From: Mycetocola_B reblochoni
GTDB lineage: Bacteria; Actinomycetota; Actinomycetes; Actinomycetales; Microbacteriaceae
NCBI RefSeq assembly: GCF_003667525.1
Contig: NZ_RCUW01000011.1
Location: forward strand, 32,327-96,326
Length of the DNA: 64,000 bases
Direction of reading: 5' to 3'
The notes under the pieces were generated by a model, which saw only the letters and a list, made by a program, of their open reading frames with translations, did not search any database and was not told the DNA's origin. Made by a program: the position numbers and the translations under genes. Below are positions 49,018 through 58,109 of the stretch, in pieces; the stretch's first letter is position 1; the number at the start of each line of letters is the position of its first letter.

Positions 49018-51531
49018 ATGCGGGTACCGCTGAGTTGGCTCGGCGAGTTCGTCGAGCTCGCACCGGGGACGACGCCGGAGGACGTGCACGCGGTCCTCGT
49101 GCGGGTCGGGCTCGAGGAGGAGGCCATCCACCGCGCCGAGCTTTCCGGCCCGATCGTGGTCGGTCAGGTGCTGGACTTCGTCGAGGAGCCGCAGAAGAAC
49201 GGCAAGACGATCCGCTGGTGTCAGGTGCTGGTCGCCCCGGAGGGGGAGCGGGCCGCCGACGGCGGTGACGCCGTCCACGGCATCGTCTGCGGCGCGGGCA
49301 ACTTCCACGTCGGCGACAAGGTCGTCGTGACGCTGCCGGGCGCCACGCTGCCCGGCCCCTTCCCGATCGCCGCCCGCAAGACCTACGGCCATGTGTCGGA
49401 GGGCATGATCGCCTCCTCGCGCGAGCTCGGCCTCGGCGATGAGCACGACGGCATCCTTCGCCTCGTCGAGCTGGGGCTCGACCCCGAGGTGGGCGCGGAC
49501 GCCGTCGCGCTCCTCGGGCTCGACGACAGCGCCGTCGAGATCAACGTGACGCCCGACCGCGGGTACGCGCTCTCGATCAGGGGCGTGGCCAGGGAGTACG
49601 CCCACTCGGTCGCTGTTCCCTTCGACGACCCCGCGGAGCGGATCGACGCGACCCCGGGGGAGGGCTTCGACGTCGAGGTCGACAACTCGGTCCCCCTCCG
49701 CGGGCGCGAGCCGGTGCACAGTTTTGCGACACGCGTGGTGACGGGCATCGATGCGACGCGGCCGACCCCCCGGTGGATGGGGTCGCGGCTCGCGCTCGCC
49801 GGCATCCGTAGCGTGTCGCTCCCTGTGGACATCACCAATTACGTCATGGTCGAGCTCGGTCAGCCGATCCACGGCTACGACCTGGCCACGGTGGGCGCGG
49901 GGTTCGGTGTGCGACGGGCGGCCGAGGGGGAGACACTTGTGACCCTCGACGGTGTGGAGCGCGAGCTCGACGGTGAGGACCTCGTGATCGTCGACGCCTC
50001 AGGCCCGATCGGCCTCGCCGGGGTCATGGGCGGCGCACGGACCGAGATGACCGACGCGACGACGGACGTGCTGATCGAGGCTGCCGGCTTCGACCCGGTC
50101 TCCATCGCCCGCACCGTCCGGCGGCACAAGCTCCCGAGTGAGGCGAGCAGGCGGTTCGAGCGCGGCGTCGACCCCGAGGTCGCCGTGCGCGCCGCCAACC
50201 GGGTCGGCGAGCTCCTCGTCGAGCTCGCCGGAGGCACGCTGAGTGGGCGCGGGTCCTCCTTCCGAAACGGGGCCAGCCCCGTCTCCGTCCACCTGCCGTC
50301 AGAGCTCCCGTCGCGACTGGTCGGCGTCGACTATGCGCCCGAGCGCTCGGAACAGATCCTCACGGAGATCGGAGCGACGGTCGAGCGCGTGCCGGGCGGC
50401 TGGGACGTCACGCCGCCGAGCTGGCGTCCCGACCTGATCGGCGCTGCCGAGCTCGTCGAGGAGATCGTGCGGATTGACGGCTACGAGAAGATCCCGTTCC
50501 GGTTGCCGGTGGCGCCGCCCGGACGCGGCCTGACCCGCTCGCAGCGACTTCGACGGCTGAGTGCCGACGTGCTCGCCGCGGCCGGCTCGGTCGAGGTGCT
50601 CGCGTACCCCTTCGTCTCCCCGGCGGACAACGCGCTGTTCGGTTCGGCCGATGACGTCGCGCCCGCGGCCGTCACCGTCGTGAACGCACTTGACCAGTCC
50701 GCGGCACAGCTGCGCACCAGCGTTCTTCCCGGACTCGTGGAGGTCGCCGCGCGCAACCTCTCCCGTGGGGCGACCGACCAGTCGATCTTCGAGATCGGTG
50801 CCGTGTTCCTCCCCTCGGCGGAGCTCGGAACCGCCGCCCTGCCCGCGGCGGCGCGCCGCCCGAGCGACGCGGAGCTCGACGCCCTCTCGGCGGGGATCCC
50901 CGATCAGCCCAGGCACCTGGGTGCGCTGGTGCTCGGCCAGCGCCGTCCGTCGCAGTTCGGCCTCGATGCGGAACGGGCAGGCATCGCCGACGCCTGGACG
51001 CTCGTCGACCGGCTCGTCTCCGCGCTCGGCGGGCGTGCCGAGCTCGTTCAGGGCGCGCACCACGCCTTCCACCCGGGGCGGACGGCGGAGGTGTTCGTCG
51101 GGGGGCGTCGGATCGGTGTTCTCGGCGAGCTGCACCCGGAGGTCACCGCTGCGCATCACCTTCCGCGCGTGGTCGCCGCCGTCGAGATCGACCTGGACGC
51201 GCTCATCGATGCCGTCCCCGTCGTCCCGCAGGCGGACCGGCTGTCGACGTTCCCCGTCGCGACGCAGGACCTCAGCCTCGTGGTCTCCGTCGACGTCGCC
51301 GCGGGCGACGTCCGGCGCAGCATCGTCGCGGGCGCGGGGGAGCTGCTCGAGAGCGTCCGGCTCGTCGACGACTACCGCGGAGACGGGGTGGACGAGGGGC
51401 TCACCAGCCTCACCTTCGCTCTGCGCTTCCGCGCGCCGGACCGCACGCTCACCGCGGCGGAGGCCAGCGAGGCCAAGCTGGCAGGTGCGCGGCGTGCCGC
51501 GTCCGACTGGAACGCGGTCGTCAGGGACTAG
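49018..51531 (+). CDS. pheT: Phenylalanine-tRNA ligase beta subunit
   Basis: An 837-residue partner of PheS. The tRNA-binding EMAP-like domain is at about 40-155 (GIVCGAGNFHVGDKVVVTLPG). B3/B4 editing (VEIDNSVP-type region and LPVDITNYVMVELGQPIHGYD), B5 (SEASRRFERGVDPE onward) and the C-terminal ferredoxin-like anticodon-binding domain (STFPVATQDLSLVVSVDV) follow in the standard order. Confidence 0.95.
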   Translation: MRVPLSWLGEFVELAPGTTPEDVHAVLVRVGLEEEAIHRAELSGPIVVGQVLDFVEEPQKNGKTIRWCQVLVAPEGERAADGGDAVHGIVCGAGNFHVGDKVVVTLPGATLPGPFPIAARKTYGHVSEGMIASSRELGLGDEHDGILRLVELGLDPEVGADAVALLGLDDSAVEINVTPDRGYALSIRGVAREYAHSVAVPFDDPAERIDATPGEGFDVEVDNSVPLRGREPVHSFATRVVTGIDATRPTPRWMGSRLALAGIRSVSLPVDITNYVMVELGQPIHGYDLATVGAGFGVRRAAEGETLVTLDGVERELDGEDLVIVDASGPIGLAGVMGGARTEMTDATTDVLIEAAGFDPVSIARTVRRHKLPSEASRRFERGVDPEVAVRAANRVGELLVELAGGTLSGRGSSFRNGASPVSVHLPSELPSRLVGVDYAPERSEQILTEIGATVERVPGGWDVTPPSWRPDLIGAAELVEEIVRIDGYEKIPFRLPVAPPGRGLTRSQRLRRLSADVLAAAGSVEVLAYPFVSPADNALFGSADDVAPAAVTVVNALDQSAAQLRTSVLPGLVEVAARNLSRGATDQSIFEIGAVFLPSAELGTAALPAAARRPSDAELDALSAGIPDQPRHLGALVLGQRRPSQFGLDAERAGIADAWTLVDRLVSALGGRAELVQGAHHAFHPGRTAEVFVGGRRIGVLGELHPEVTAAHHLPRVVAAVEIDLDALIDAVPVVPQADRLSTFPVATQDLSLVVSVDVAAGDVRRSIVAGAGELLESVRLVDDYRGDGVDEGLTSLTFALRFRAPDRTLTAAEASEAKLAGARRAASDWNAVVRD

Positions 51532-51534
51532 GGG

Positions 51535-51560
51535 AGGGGCGGCCGCGGCCGCCCCTTTCT
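51535..51560 (+). terminator. Terminator after pheT
   Basis: AGGGGCGGC, loop CGCG, GCCGCCCCT followed by TTCT. It separates pheST from the arginine transcription unit. Confidence 0.75.
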
Positions 51561-51569
51561 CGTCCGGAG

Positions 51570-51599
51570 TTGTCGGCGTCCCGTTCGGAGCACTAAGGT
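51570..51599 (+). promoter_or_regulatory. Promoter of the argC unit
   Basis: TTGTCG (51570-51575), 18 bases, TAAGGT (51594-51599). Six bases after the -10 is the ATG of the small Arg-rich frame, so transcription probably begins at that codon. Confidence 0.55.
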
Positions 51600-51605
51600 C
51601 GGATC

Positions 51606-51686
51606 ATGGCTCACCCCGGTTGGATCTCCGACATGCGCGCATCTGCTGCCCGTGTCTCCGACCGACGCCGTGTCCGCCGAGGATAG
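51606..51686 (+). CDS. Putative Arg-rich leader peptide of the arginine cluster
   Basis: A 26-codon frame, too short for ordinary gene calling: ATG at 51606, TAG at 51684-51686. It encodes seven Arg, five of them in the last seven codons (RRRVRR then Gly and stop). It is six bases downstream of a TAAGGT -10 and has no SD, matching the leaderless pattern of this genome. It lies between the pheT terminator and argC. A ribosome slowed at the Arg codons when charged Arg-tRNA is scarce would alter folding of the hairpin starting at the stop codon. Chance is not excluded, since Arg codons are common in high-GC DNA. Confidence 0.5.
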   Translation: MAHPGWISDMRASAARVSDRRRVRRG

Positions 51687-51731
51687 GCGCCGTCCGTCAA
51701 CCCCACTGCCGTCAGGTGGGTGGACGTCGCC
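51686..51731 (+). promoter_or_regulatory. RNA hairpin in the argC leader
   Basis: GGCGCCGTCC (51686-51695) pairs with GGACGTCGCC (51722-51731), nine of ten positions. An inner CCCAC (51702-51706) pairs with GTGGG (51716-51720). The left arm starts at the last base of the small frame's stop codon, so a terminating ribosome would cover it. No T tract follows. A mutually exclusive alternative fold was not found by eye. Confidence 0.5.
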
Positions 51732-51771
51732 GAAACCAGATCCGTCGCCGTTCACACACACGAGGTAGAAC

Positions 51772-52818
51772 ATGAGCTATACCGTTGCCGTCGCCGGGGC
51801 GTCGGGCTACGCCGGAGGAGAGATCCTGCGGCTGCTGGCCGCCCACCCCGAGCTGACCGTCACCACCATCACCGGTCATTCCAGCGCGGGAGCCGACATC
51901 GTCGAGGTCCAGCCCCATCTGCGTTCCTACGCGGGCATGCGGTTGGTCGACACCACGGCAGAGAACCTCGCCGGGCATGACGTCGTCTTCGTCGCGCTCC
52001 CGCACGGCGCGTCGGGCGCCGTGACCGCGGGCCTCGGTGACGACGTCCTCGTCGTCGACTGCGGCGCCGACCACCGGCTCGTCGACCCCGGCGAGTGGGA
52101 CAGGTACTACGGCGGCGAGTACTTCGGCGCGTGGAGCTACGGGGTGCCCGAGCTGCCGCGCACGGGGACGAGCTCGCGGCAGCTGCTGGAGGGTGCGCGC
52201 CGCATCGCCGCCCCCGGCTGTAACGCAAGCACGGTCGCCCTGTCGGTCGCCCCCGGCGTCCTGGCCGGCGTCGTCGAGGCCGAGGACGTCGTCTCTGTCC
52301 TCGCCGTCGGGCCGAGCGGTGCGGGCAAGTCCGCGAAGGTGCACCTGCTCGCCTCGGAGATGCTCGGCTCGGCCAGCGCCTACGCTGTGGGCGGCACGCA
52401 CCGGCACATCCCCGAGATCCTGCAGTCGCTGCGGGCGGCGGGTGCCGGGCCGGATGCGACGATCTCCTTCACCCCGGTGCTCGTGCCCATGTCGCGCGGC
52501 ATCCTCGCCACGAGCACCGCACGTATCGCCCCCGGGGTGGGCGCAGCGGAGGTCAGGGCCGCGTGGGAGCGGGCGTACGCGGACGAGCCCTTCGTCCAGC
52601 TGCTCCCCGAGGGGCAGTTCCCCCGCACCGCGGACGTGCTCGGCGCGAACACCTGCCTCCTCGGCCTCGCCGTGGACGAGGCGGCCGGCCGGGTGACGGT
52701 CGTCGCCGCGGTCGACAACCTCGTCAAGGGGACGGCCGGGGCGGCCATCCAATCCGCGAACATCGCACTGGGACTGCCGGAGACCACCGGCCTGAGCACG
52801 AATGGAGTCGCGCCGTGA
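51772..52818 (+). CDS. argC: N-acetyl-gamma-glutamyl-phosphate reductase
   Basis: A 348-residue NADPH-dependent enzyme, third step of arginine synthesis. The Rossmann motif AGASGYAGGEILRLL is at about 8-22 and the catalytic Cys is 150 (APGCNAST). GGTHRHIPEI contains the active-site His. SD GAGG before the ATG. First gene after the leader region; coupled to argJ by GTGA overlap. Confidence 0.95.
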   Translation: MSYTVAVAGASGYAGGEILRLLAAHPELTVTTITGHSSAGADIVEVQPHLRSYAGMRLVDTTAENLAGHDVVFVALPHGASGAVTAGLGDDVLVVDCGADHRLVDPGEWDRYYGGEYFGAWSYGVPELPRTGTSSRQLLEGARRIAAPGCNASTVALSVAPGVLAGVVEAEDVVSVLAVGPSGAGKSAKVHLLASEMLGSASAYAVGGTHRHIPEILQSLRAAGAGPDATISFTPVLVPMSRGILATSTARIAPGVGAAEVRAAWERAYADEPFVQLLPEGQFPRTADVLGANTCLLGLAVDEAAGRVTVVAAVDNLVKGTAGAAIQSANIALGLPETTGLSTNGVAP

Positions 52819-53975
52819 GTGTGACAGCAGCACAGGGATTCACCGCAGCGGGCATCCCGATCGGACTGAAGTCGACCGGCGCGCCGGACCTGGCCCTGGT
52901 GCGGAACACCGGTCCCTCCACCGCCTCGGCCAGCGTGTTCACCAGCAACCGGTGCAAGGCCAACCCCGTCCTCTGGTCGGAGCGGGTCGCCGCAGGGGGA
53001 GAGGTGTCCGCGATCGTGCTCAACTCCGGTGGCGCCAACTGCTACACCGGCGACGAGGGCTACCGCACGACGACGGCGACGGCCGAGGCCGTGGCCGAGG
53101 TGATCGGCGTCGAGGCGGGCACGGTCCTGGTCTGCTCGACGGGACTCATCGGGGACCAGCTCGACCGGTCGCGGCTGGTCGGCGGCGTCGCCACCATCGC
53201 CGCGGCACTGGCCGACGGCGAGGCTGCAGGCCAGGACGCCGCCAGGGCGATCATGACGACCGACAGCGTGCCCAAGCTCGCCGAGCGCCGGAGCGCCTCC
53301 GGCTGGACGATCGGCGGGATGGCGAAGGGCGCCGGCATGCTCGCGCCCGGGCTGGCCACGATGCTCGTGGTCATCACCACGGATGTCGAGCTGGACTCCG
53401 CGTCCCTCGACCACGCACTGCGCGAGGCCACCCGGGTGACCTTCGACCGGCTCGACTCCGACGGCTGCATGTCGACGAACGACACCGTGTCGCTGCTGGC
53501 GTCGGGCGCGAGCGGCGTGGTCCCCGAGACCGGTGAGTTCATCGCCGAGCTGACGGCGCTGTGCCGTGACCTCACCCTGCAGCTGCAGGCCGACGCGGAG
53601 GGCGCCGACCACGACGTCGCGATCGAGGTCGTCGGCGCCGCGACGGAGCAGGACGCGGTCGACGTGGCCAGGGCGGTGTCCCGCAGCAACCTGTTCAAGG
53701 CGGCGATCTTCGGCAAGGACCCGAACTGGGGGCGCGTGCTCGCCGCGGTCGGGACCACCGACGCGGCCTTCGACCCCTACGGCATCGACGTCACCATCAA
53801 TGGAGTCCGGGTGTGTCGCGCGGGCGAGCCGGACGAGCCGAGGGACCGCGTCTCGCTCGAGGAGCGTGCGGTGCAGGTCCTCATCGACCTGCACGAGGCC
53901 GATGCGGCCGCGACCATCTGGACCAACGATCTCACGCACGACTACGTGCACGAGAACAGCGCCTACTCGAGCTGA
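52815..53975 (+). CDS. argJ: Glutamate N-acetyltransferase/amino-acid acetyltransferase (ArgJ)
   Basis: A 386-residue self-cleaving Ntn-type enzyme that moves acetyl from acetylornithine to glutamate, closing the acetyl cycle. Cleavage is expected at Ala181-Thr182 (KGAGMLAPGLATMLVV), making Thr182 the nucleophile. NRCKANPV, LNSGGANCYTG and the C-terminal ENSAYSS are conserved. GTG start overlapping argC; longer in-frame sequence upstream lies inside argC. Confidence 0.94.
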   Translation: MSVTAAQGFTAAGIPIGLKSTGAPDLALVRNTGPSTASASVFTSNRCKANPVLWSERVAAGGEVSAIVLNSGGANCYTGDEGYRTTTATAEAVAEVIGVEAGTVLVCSTGLIGDQLDRSRLVGGVATIAAALADGEAAGQDAARAIMTTDSVPKLAERRSASGWTIGGMAKGAGMLAPGLATMLVVITTDVELDSASLDHALREATRVTFDRLDSDGCMSTNDTVSLLASGASGVVPETGEFIAELTALCRDLTLQLQADAEGADHDVAIEVVGAATEQDAVDVARAVSRSNLFKAAIFGKDPNWGRVLAAVGTTDAAFDPYGIDVTINGVRVCRAGEPDEPRDRVSLEERAVQVLIDLHEADAAATIWTNDLTHDYVHENSAYSS

Positions 53976-53981
53976 GGGATC

Positions 53982-54893
53982 ATGACAGAGAACACGGACG
54001 GGCAGCCGGTGCAGGGCGCCCTCGAGAAGGCCGCGATCCTCATCGAGGCGCTGCCGTGGATCCGCCGTTTCCGCGGCGAGATCGTGGTCATCAAGTTCGG
54101 TGGCAACGCGATGGTGAGCCCCGAGCTTCAGGAGAGCTTCGCCGAGGACATGGTCTTCCTCCGCTCGGTCGGCGTTCACCCCGTCGTCGTGCACGGCGGT
54201 GGGCCGCAGATCACCCGGGCACTGACGGAGCGCGGCATCGCCAGCGAGTTCCGCGGCGGATACCGTTACACCTCGCCCCAGGCGATGGCGGTCGTCGACG
54301 AGGTGCTGAGGACCCAGGTCAACCGGGGCATCGTCGAGCGGATCGCCGAGGTCGGCGGCCACGCGCTCGGCCTCTCCGGCCAGGACGACCGCCTGTTCAG
54401 CGGGGTGAGGAGGACGGCCCTCGTCGACGGCGAGGAGGTCGACCTCGGCCACGTCGGCGACATCGTGCAGGTCCGCCCCGACGCCGTGAGGGCCGCGGTC
54501 CGTGACGGGCTGATCCCGGTCGTCTCCTCCATCTCCCCCGAGCGGGGGGTCGAGAGCTCGCTGCTGAACGTCAACGCGGACACCGCCGCGTCCGTGCTCG
54601 CCGTCGCGCTTCGCGCCGCGAAGCTCATGGTGCTCACCGACGTCCAGGGGCTGTACCGCGACTGGCCCCGGCGCGACTCGCTCGTGTCCAGTATCGGCAG
54701 CGAGGAGCTGCGCGAGCTCCTGCCGACCCTGGAGTCGGGCATGATCCCGAAGATGTCCGCCTGCCTCGACGCGGTCGACGGCGGCGTGTCGAAGGCCGCC
54801 ATCATCGACGGCCGGCTCCCCCATTCCGTGCTCCTGGAGATCTTCACCCCCGAGGGCATCGGCACCGAGGTCACCCCGGAGGACAACGAATGA
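53982..54893 (+). CDS. argB: Acetylglutamate kinase
   Basis: A 303-residue amino acid kinase. The phosphate loop VIKFGGNAM is at about 33-41, VHGGGPQI at about 69-76, and the C-terminal SGMIPKMSACLDAVDGGVSKAAIIDGR is diagnostic. The N-terminal helix seen in arginine-inhibited enzymes is present as ALEKAAILIEALPWIRRF, so feedback by arginine is plausible. Its stop overlaps argD. Confidence 0.95.
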   Translation: MTENTDGQPVQGALEKAAILIEALPWIRRFRGEIVVIKFGGNAMVSPELQESFAEDMVFLRSVGVHPVVVHGGGPQITRALTERGIASEFRGGYRYTSPQAMAVVDEVLRTQVNRGIVERIAEVGGHALGLSGQDDRLFSGVRRTALVDGEEVDLGHVGDIVQVRPDAVRAAVRDGLIPVVSSISPERGVESSLLNVNADTAASVLAVALRAAKLMVLTDVQGLYRDWPRRDSLVSSIGSEELRELLPTLESGMIPKMSACLDAVDGGVSKAAIIDGRLPHSVLLEIFTPEGIGTEVTPEDNE

Positions 54894-56095
54894 GCGACTG
54901 GAAGGGCCGCGTCGACGCGGACATGATGAGGACGTTCCCGACCGGGCAGGCGCTGCTCGTTCGGGGCGAGGGGACCCAGGTCTGGGATGAGGACGGCAAC
55001 CGCTACCTCGACTTCCTCGCCGGCATCGCCGTCAACTCCCTCGGCCACGCCCACCCCGCCTTCGTGGCGGCCGTGACCGAGCAGGCCGCGACGCTGGCCC
55101 ACGCCTCGAACCTGTTCAACACGCCCCCGCAGCTGGAGCTCGCGGCGCGGCTCAAGCGGCTGGCGGGTACGGGCGAGCAGGGGAGGGTGTTCTTCGCCAA
55201 CTCGGGTGCGGAGGCGAACGAGGCGGCGCTCAAGCTGGCCAGGCGCAACGGCTCGCCGACGCGGACGCGTGTGCTGTCCGTGAACGGCTCGTTCCACGGG
55301 CGGACGATGGGCGCGCTCGCGCTCACGGGCAAGCCGTCGCTTCAGGAGCCGTTCCTGCCGATGCTGGCCGGTGTCGAGCAGTTCGAGCCGACGCTTCAGG
55401 CGCTGAGGGACGCGATCGACGACACCGTCCAGGCTGTCGTCCTCGAGCCGATCCGCGGCGAGGCCGGCGTGCGCATGTTCCCCGACGGCTTCTTGGCCGA
55501 GGCGAGGGAACTCACCCGCGCCCACGGCGCACTGCTCATCCTCGACGAGGTGCAGACGGGGATCGGCCGGACCGGGACCTGGTTCGCCTTCGAGCAGGAG
55601 GGCATCGTGCCGGACGCGATCACCCTCGCCAAGGGGCTCGGCGGCGGCTTCCCGATCGGGGCGCTGGTGACGTTCGGGGCGGCCTCCGAGCTGTTCGAGC
55701 CCGGTCAGCATGGAACGACATTCGGTGGCAACGCGCTCGCCACGGCGGTCGGCTCCGCCGTGCTGCGCACCATCGAGGACGACGGCCTGCTCGACAACGT
55801 CCGCGAGCGGTCGGCCCAGATCCGCAGCGCCGTCGCCTCGTGGGACAGCCCGCTCGTCGACCACGTCAGGGGCAGGGGACTCCTGCTGGGCATCCAGCTC
55901 ACCGCACCCATCGCCGCCGAGGTCCAGCGGGCGGCCTTCGCCGCAGGGCTCATCGTCAACGCCCCCGCGCCCGACACCATCCGCCTCGCCCCTCCGCTCA
56001 TCGTGAGCGCCGCCGAGGTCGAGGAGTTCTCCTCCGTCCTCGCCGGTGTGCTCTCCCGCTTCGCCGATGAGACCGATCGAAAGGCCACCGCATGA
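54890..56095 (+). CDS. argD: Acetylornithine aminotransferase
   Basis: A 401-residue class III PLP aminotransferase. FANSGAEANEAALKLAR is at about 100-116, SFHGRTMGAL near 136, ILDEVQTGIGRTG binds PLP, and the Schiff-base Lys is in TLAKGLGGGFPIGA (about 247). ATGA overlaps at both ends couple it to argB and argF. Confidence 0.95.
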   Translation: MSDWKGRVDADMMRTFPTGQALLVRGEGTQVWDEDGNRYLDFLAGIAVNSLGHAHPAFVAAVTEQAATLAHASNLFNTPPQLELAARLKRLAGTGEQGRVFFANSGAEANEAALKLARRNGSPTRTRVLSVNGSFHGRTMGALALTGKPSLQEPFLPMLAGVEQFEPTLQALRDAIDDTVQAVVLEPIRGEAGVRMFPDGFLAEARELTRAHGALLILDEVQTGIGRTGTWFAFEQEGIVPDAITLAKGLGGGFPIGALVTFGAASELFEPGQHGTTFGGNALATAVGSAVLRTIEDDGLLDNVRERSAQIRSAVASWDSPLVDHVRGRGLLLGIQLTAPIAAEVQRAAFAAGLIVNAPAPDTIRLAPPLIVSAAEVEEFSSVLAGVLSRFADETDRKATA

Positions 56096-57021
56096 TCCGC
56101 CACTTCCTTAGGGACGACGACCTCAGCCCCGCCGAGCAGGCGCAGGTGATCGACCGGGCGCTCGCGCTCAAGGCCGACCGCTTCTCCGACCGCAGCCTCG
56201 CCGGACCGCAGACGGTCGCGGTGTTCTTCGACAAGACCTCCACGCGGACCCGCGTCTCCTTCGCCACCGGCATCGCCGACCTCGGCGGCTCGCCGCTGAT
56301 CGTCGACGGCGGGAGCCAGCTCGGCGCCAAGGAGTCGATCGCGGACACGGCGAGGGTGCTGGAGCGCCAGGTCGCGGCGATCGTGTGGCGCACCTTCGCG
56401 CAGGAGGGGCTCGAGGAGATGGCCAGGGGGACCAGGGTGCCCGTCATCAACGCGCTCTCCGACCGCTTCCACCCCTGCCAGCTGCTCGCCGACCTGCTCA
56501 CCGTGCGTGAGCACAGGGGCACGCTCGCGGGGCAGACGCTGTCCTTCGTCGGCGACGGCGCGAGCAACATGGCGCACTCGTACCTGCTCGCCGGGGCGAC
56601 CGCCGGCATGCACGTCCGCATCGGCGCGCCCGGCACCGCCCAGCCCGACGCCGACGTCCTGGCCGACGCCGAGCGCATCGCGGCCACGACGCAGGGATCG
56701 GTCCTCGCGGTCACCGATCCGGTCGCCGCGGTCGCCGGTGCCGACGTGGTCGTCACCGATACCTGGGTCTCGATGGGCCAGGAGGCGGAGAAGGCCGAGC
56801 GCGTCGCGCTCTTCGGCTCCTACCGCGTCGACGAGCAGCTGCTGTCCCATGCGGCTGCCGACGCGATCTTCCTGCACTGCCTGCCGGCGTACCGCGAGTA
56901 CGAGGTGGACTCCGCCGTCATCGACGGCCCTCGTAGCGTCGTGTGGGACGAGGCGGAGAACCGGCTGCACGCCCAGAAGGCACTGATCAGCTGGCTTCTC
57001 GAGCACTCGGACGCGGAGTAG
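56092..57021 (+). CDS. argF: Ornithine carbamoyltransferase
   Basis: A 309-residue enzyme making citrulline. The carbamoyl phosphate site STRTR is at about 50-54, HPCQ near 126-129, the ornithine loop DTWVSMGQE near 222-230 and HCLPAYR near 262-268. The next gene, a membrane protein, starts five bases after its stop, where argR usually lies. Confidence 0.95.
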   Translation: MIRHFLRDDDLSPAEQAQVIDRALALKADRFSDRSLAGPQTVAVFFDKTSTRTRVSFATGIADLGGSPLIVDGGSQLGAKESIADTARVLERQVAAIVWRTFAQEGLEEMARGTRVPVINALSDRFHPCQLLADLLTVREHRGTLAGQTLSFVGDGASNMAHSYLLAGATAGMHVRIGAPGTAQPDADVLADAERIAATTQGSVLAVTDPVAAVAGADVVVTDTWVSMGQEAEKAERVALFGSYRVDEQLLSHAAADAIFLHCLPAYREYEVDSAVIDGPRSVVWDEAENRLHAQKALISWLLEHSDAE

Positions 57022-57026
57022 CGGTC

Positions 57027-58076
57027 GTGGCGGCGCGTGCACGGCTCGACGGGCTCGACCTGGCCAGGGGACTGGCGCTGGTCGGCATGCTCGCCGCGCA
57101 CACGCTGTCGGCGGGTGAGCTGGTGTGGGGCGACCCCTCCACCTGGATCGGCGTGGTCGACGGACGTTCCTCGATCCTCTTCGCGACCGTCGCCGGGGTG
57201 AGCCTGGCTCTCATGTCGGGGCGGGAGTCGCCCCCGGCCGGCCAGGATCTGGTCGCGGCCAGGGTGAGGCTGCTCACGCGCGCCGTGATCGTGTTCGCCG
57301 TCGGATCCCTGCTCAACCTGGCGGGTGCACCGGTCGCCGTGATCCTGGAGTACTACGCCGTCTGCATGATGCTGTGCATCCCGCTTCTGCGTCTGGACTG
57401 GCAACGGCTCGCGATCGTCGCCGCGGTCGCGGCCGTCGCCGGACCGGTGCTACTCCGGGTGCTGATCGTGCCGGTCGACGCGGCGCCGGGGATCGGGACC
57501 CTCACCGAGCTGCTTGTGCAGGGATATTACCCGGTCGTCGTCTGGTTCGCCTTCTTCGCGGCGGGGCTGGCGCTCGGCCGGGCCGGCGCCGACAGGCGGG
57601 CCGTTCAGCGAAGCGCGCTGTTCGGCGGGACAGCGCTCGCCGTCGTCGGCTACGGGCTCGGCGCCGTTCTGCCCGAGAGTGTGGCGTCGTCGACCGCGGG
57701 CCTGGGCGCGACCGGCTGGGACTCCGTGCTGTCGGCGGCCCCGCACAGCGGGGGCGTCGCCGAGGTGCTCGGCTCGGGCGGTCTCGCGCTCGCGGTCATC
57801 GGCGGGTGCCTGCTGCTGCCGGCTGCGGTGCAGCTCGTTCTCGCGCCGCTCCGTGCTGTCGGCGCTCTCGCGCTGACGGTGTACTCGGCTCACGTCGTCT
57901 CGCTTGGGATTCTGGCCGCGGCCGGGCTCCCCACCCGCGGTGCCGGCGTTTTCTGGACCACTCTCGTCCTCGCTCTCGTCGGCGCCTGGACGTGGCGTGT
58001 CCTGCTCGGCCGTGGGCCGCTGGAGCGGCTCGTCGGATCGGCCGCACGGCGGGCGGCCTCGCCCGCCGCCCCCTAA
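57027..58076 (+). CDS. Polytopic membrane protein, DUF1624/DUF418-like
   Basis: A 349-residue protein with about ten membrane segments. The N-terminus RLDGLDLARGLALVGMLAAH matches the acyltransferase-like DUF1624/DUF418 pattern, with a conserved Arg-Gly and a His in the first segment. GTG start five bases after argF, so it is in the arg operon. It takes the place of argR in the usual argF-R-G order. Its TAA starts the -10 of argG. A role in arginine or polyamine handling is only a guess from position. Confidence 0.75.
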   Translation: MAARARLDGLDLARGLALVGMLAAHTLSAGELVWGDPSTWIGVVDGRSSILFATVAGVSLALMSGRESPPAGQDLVAARVRLLTRAVIVFAVGSLLNLAGAPVAVILEYYAVCMMLCIPLLRLDWQRLAIVAAVAAVAGPVLLRVLIVPVDAAPGIGTLTELLVQGYYPVVVWFAFFAAGLALGRAGADRRAVQRSALFGGTALAVVGYGLGAVLPESVASSTAGLGATGWDSVLSAAPHSGGVAEVLGSGGLALAVIGGCLLLPAAVQLVLAPLRAVGALALTVYSAHVVSLGILAAAGLPTRGAGVFWTTLVLALVGAWTWRVLLGRGPLERLVGSAARRAASPAAP

Positions 58077-58079
58077 ACT
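58074..58079 (+). promoter_or_regulatory. -10 element of argG, overlapping the upstream stop codon
   Basis: TAAACT begins with the TAA of the membrane protein gene. It would give a leader of about 24 bases carrying the AAGGAG SD of argG, so argGH can be transcribed apart from argCJBDF. Confidence 0.45.
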
Positions 58080-58109
58080 GAAATCGTCACAAGACAAGGA
58101 GCAAAAAGC

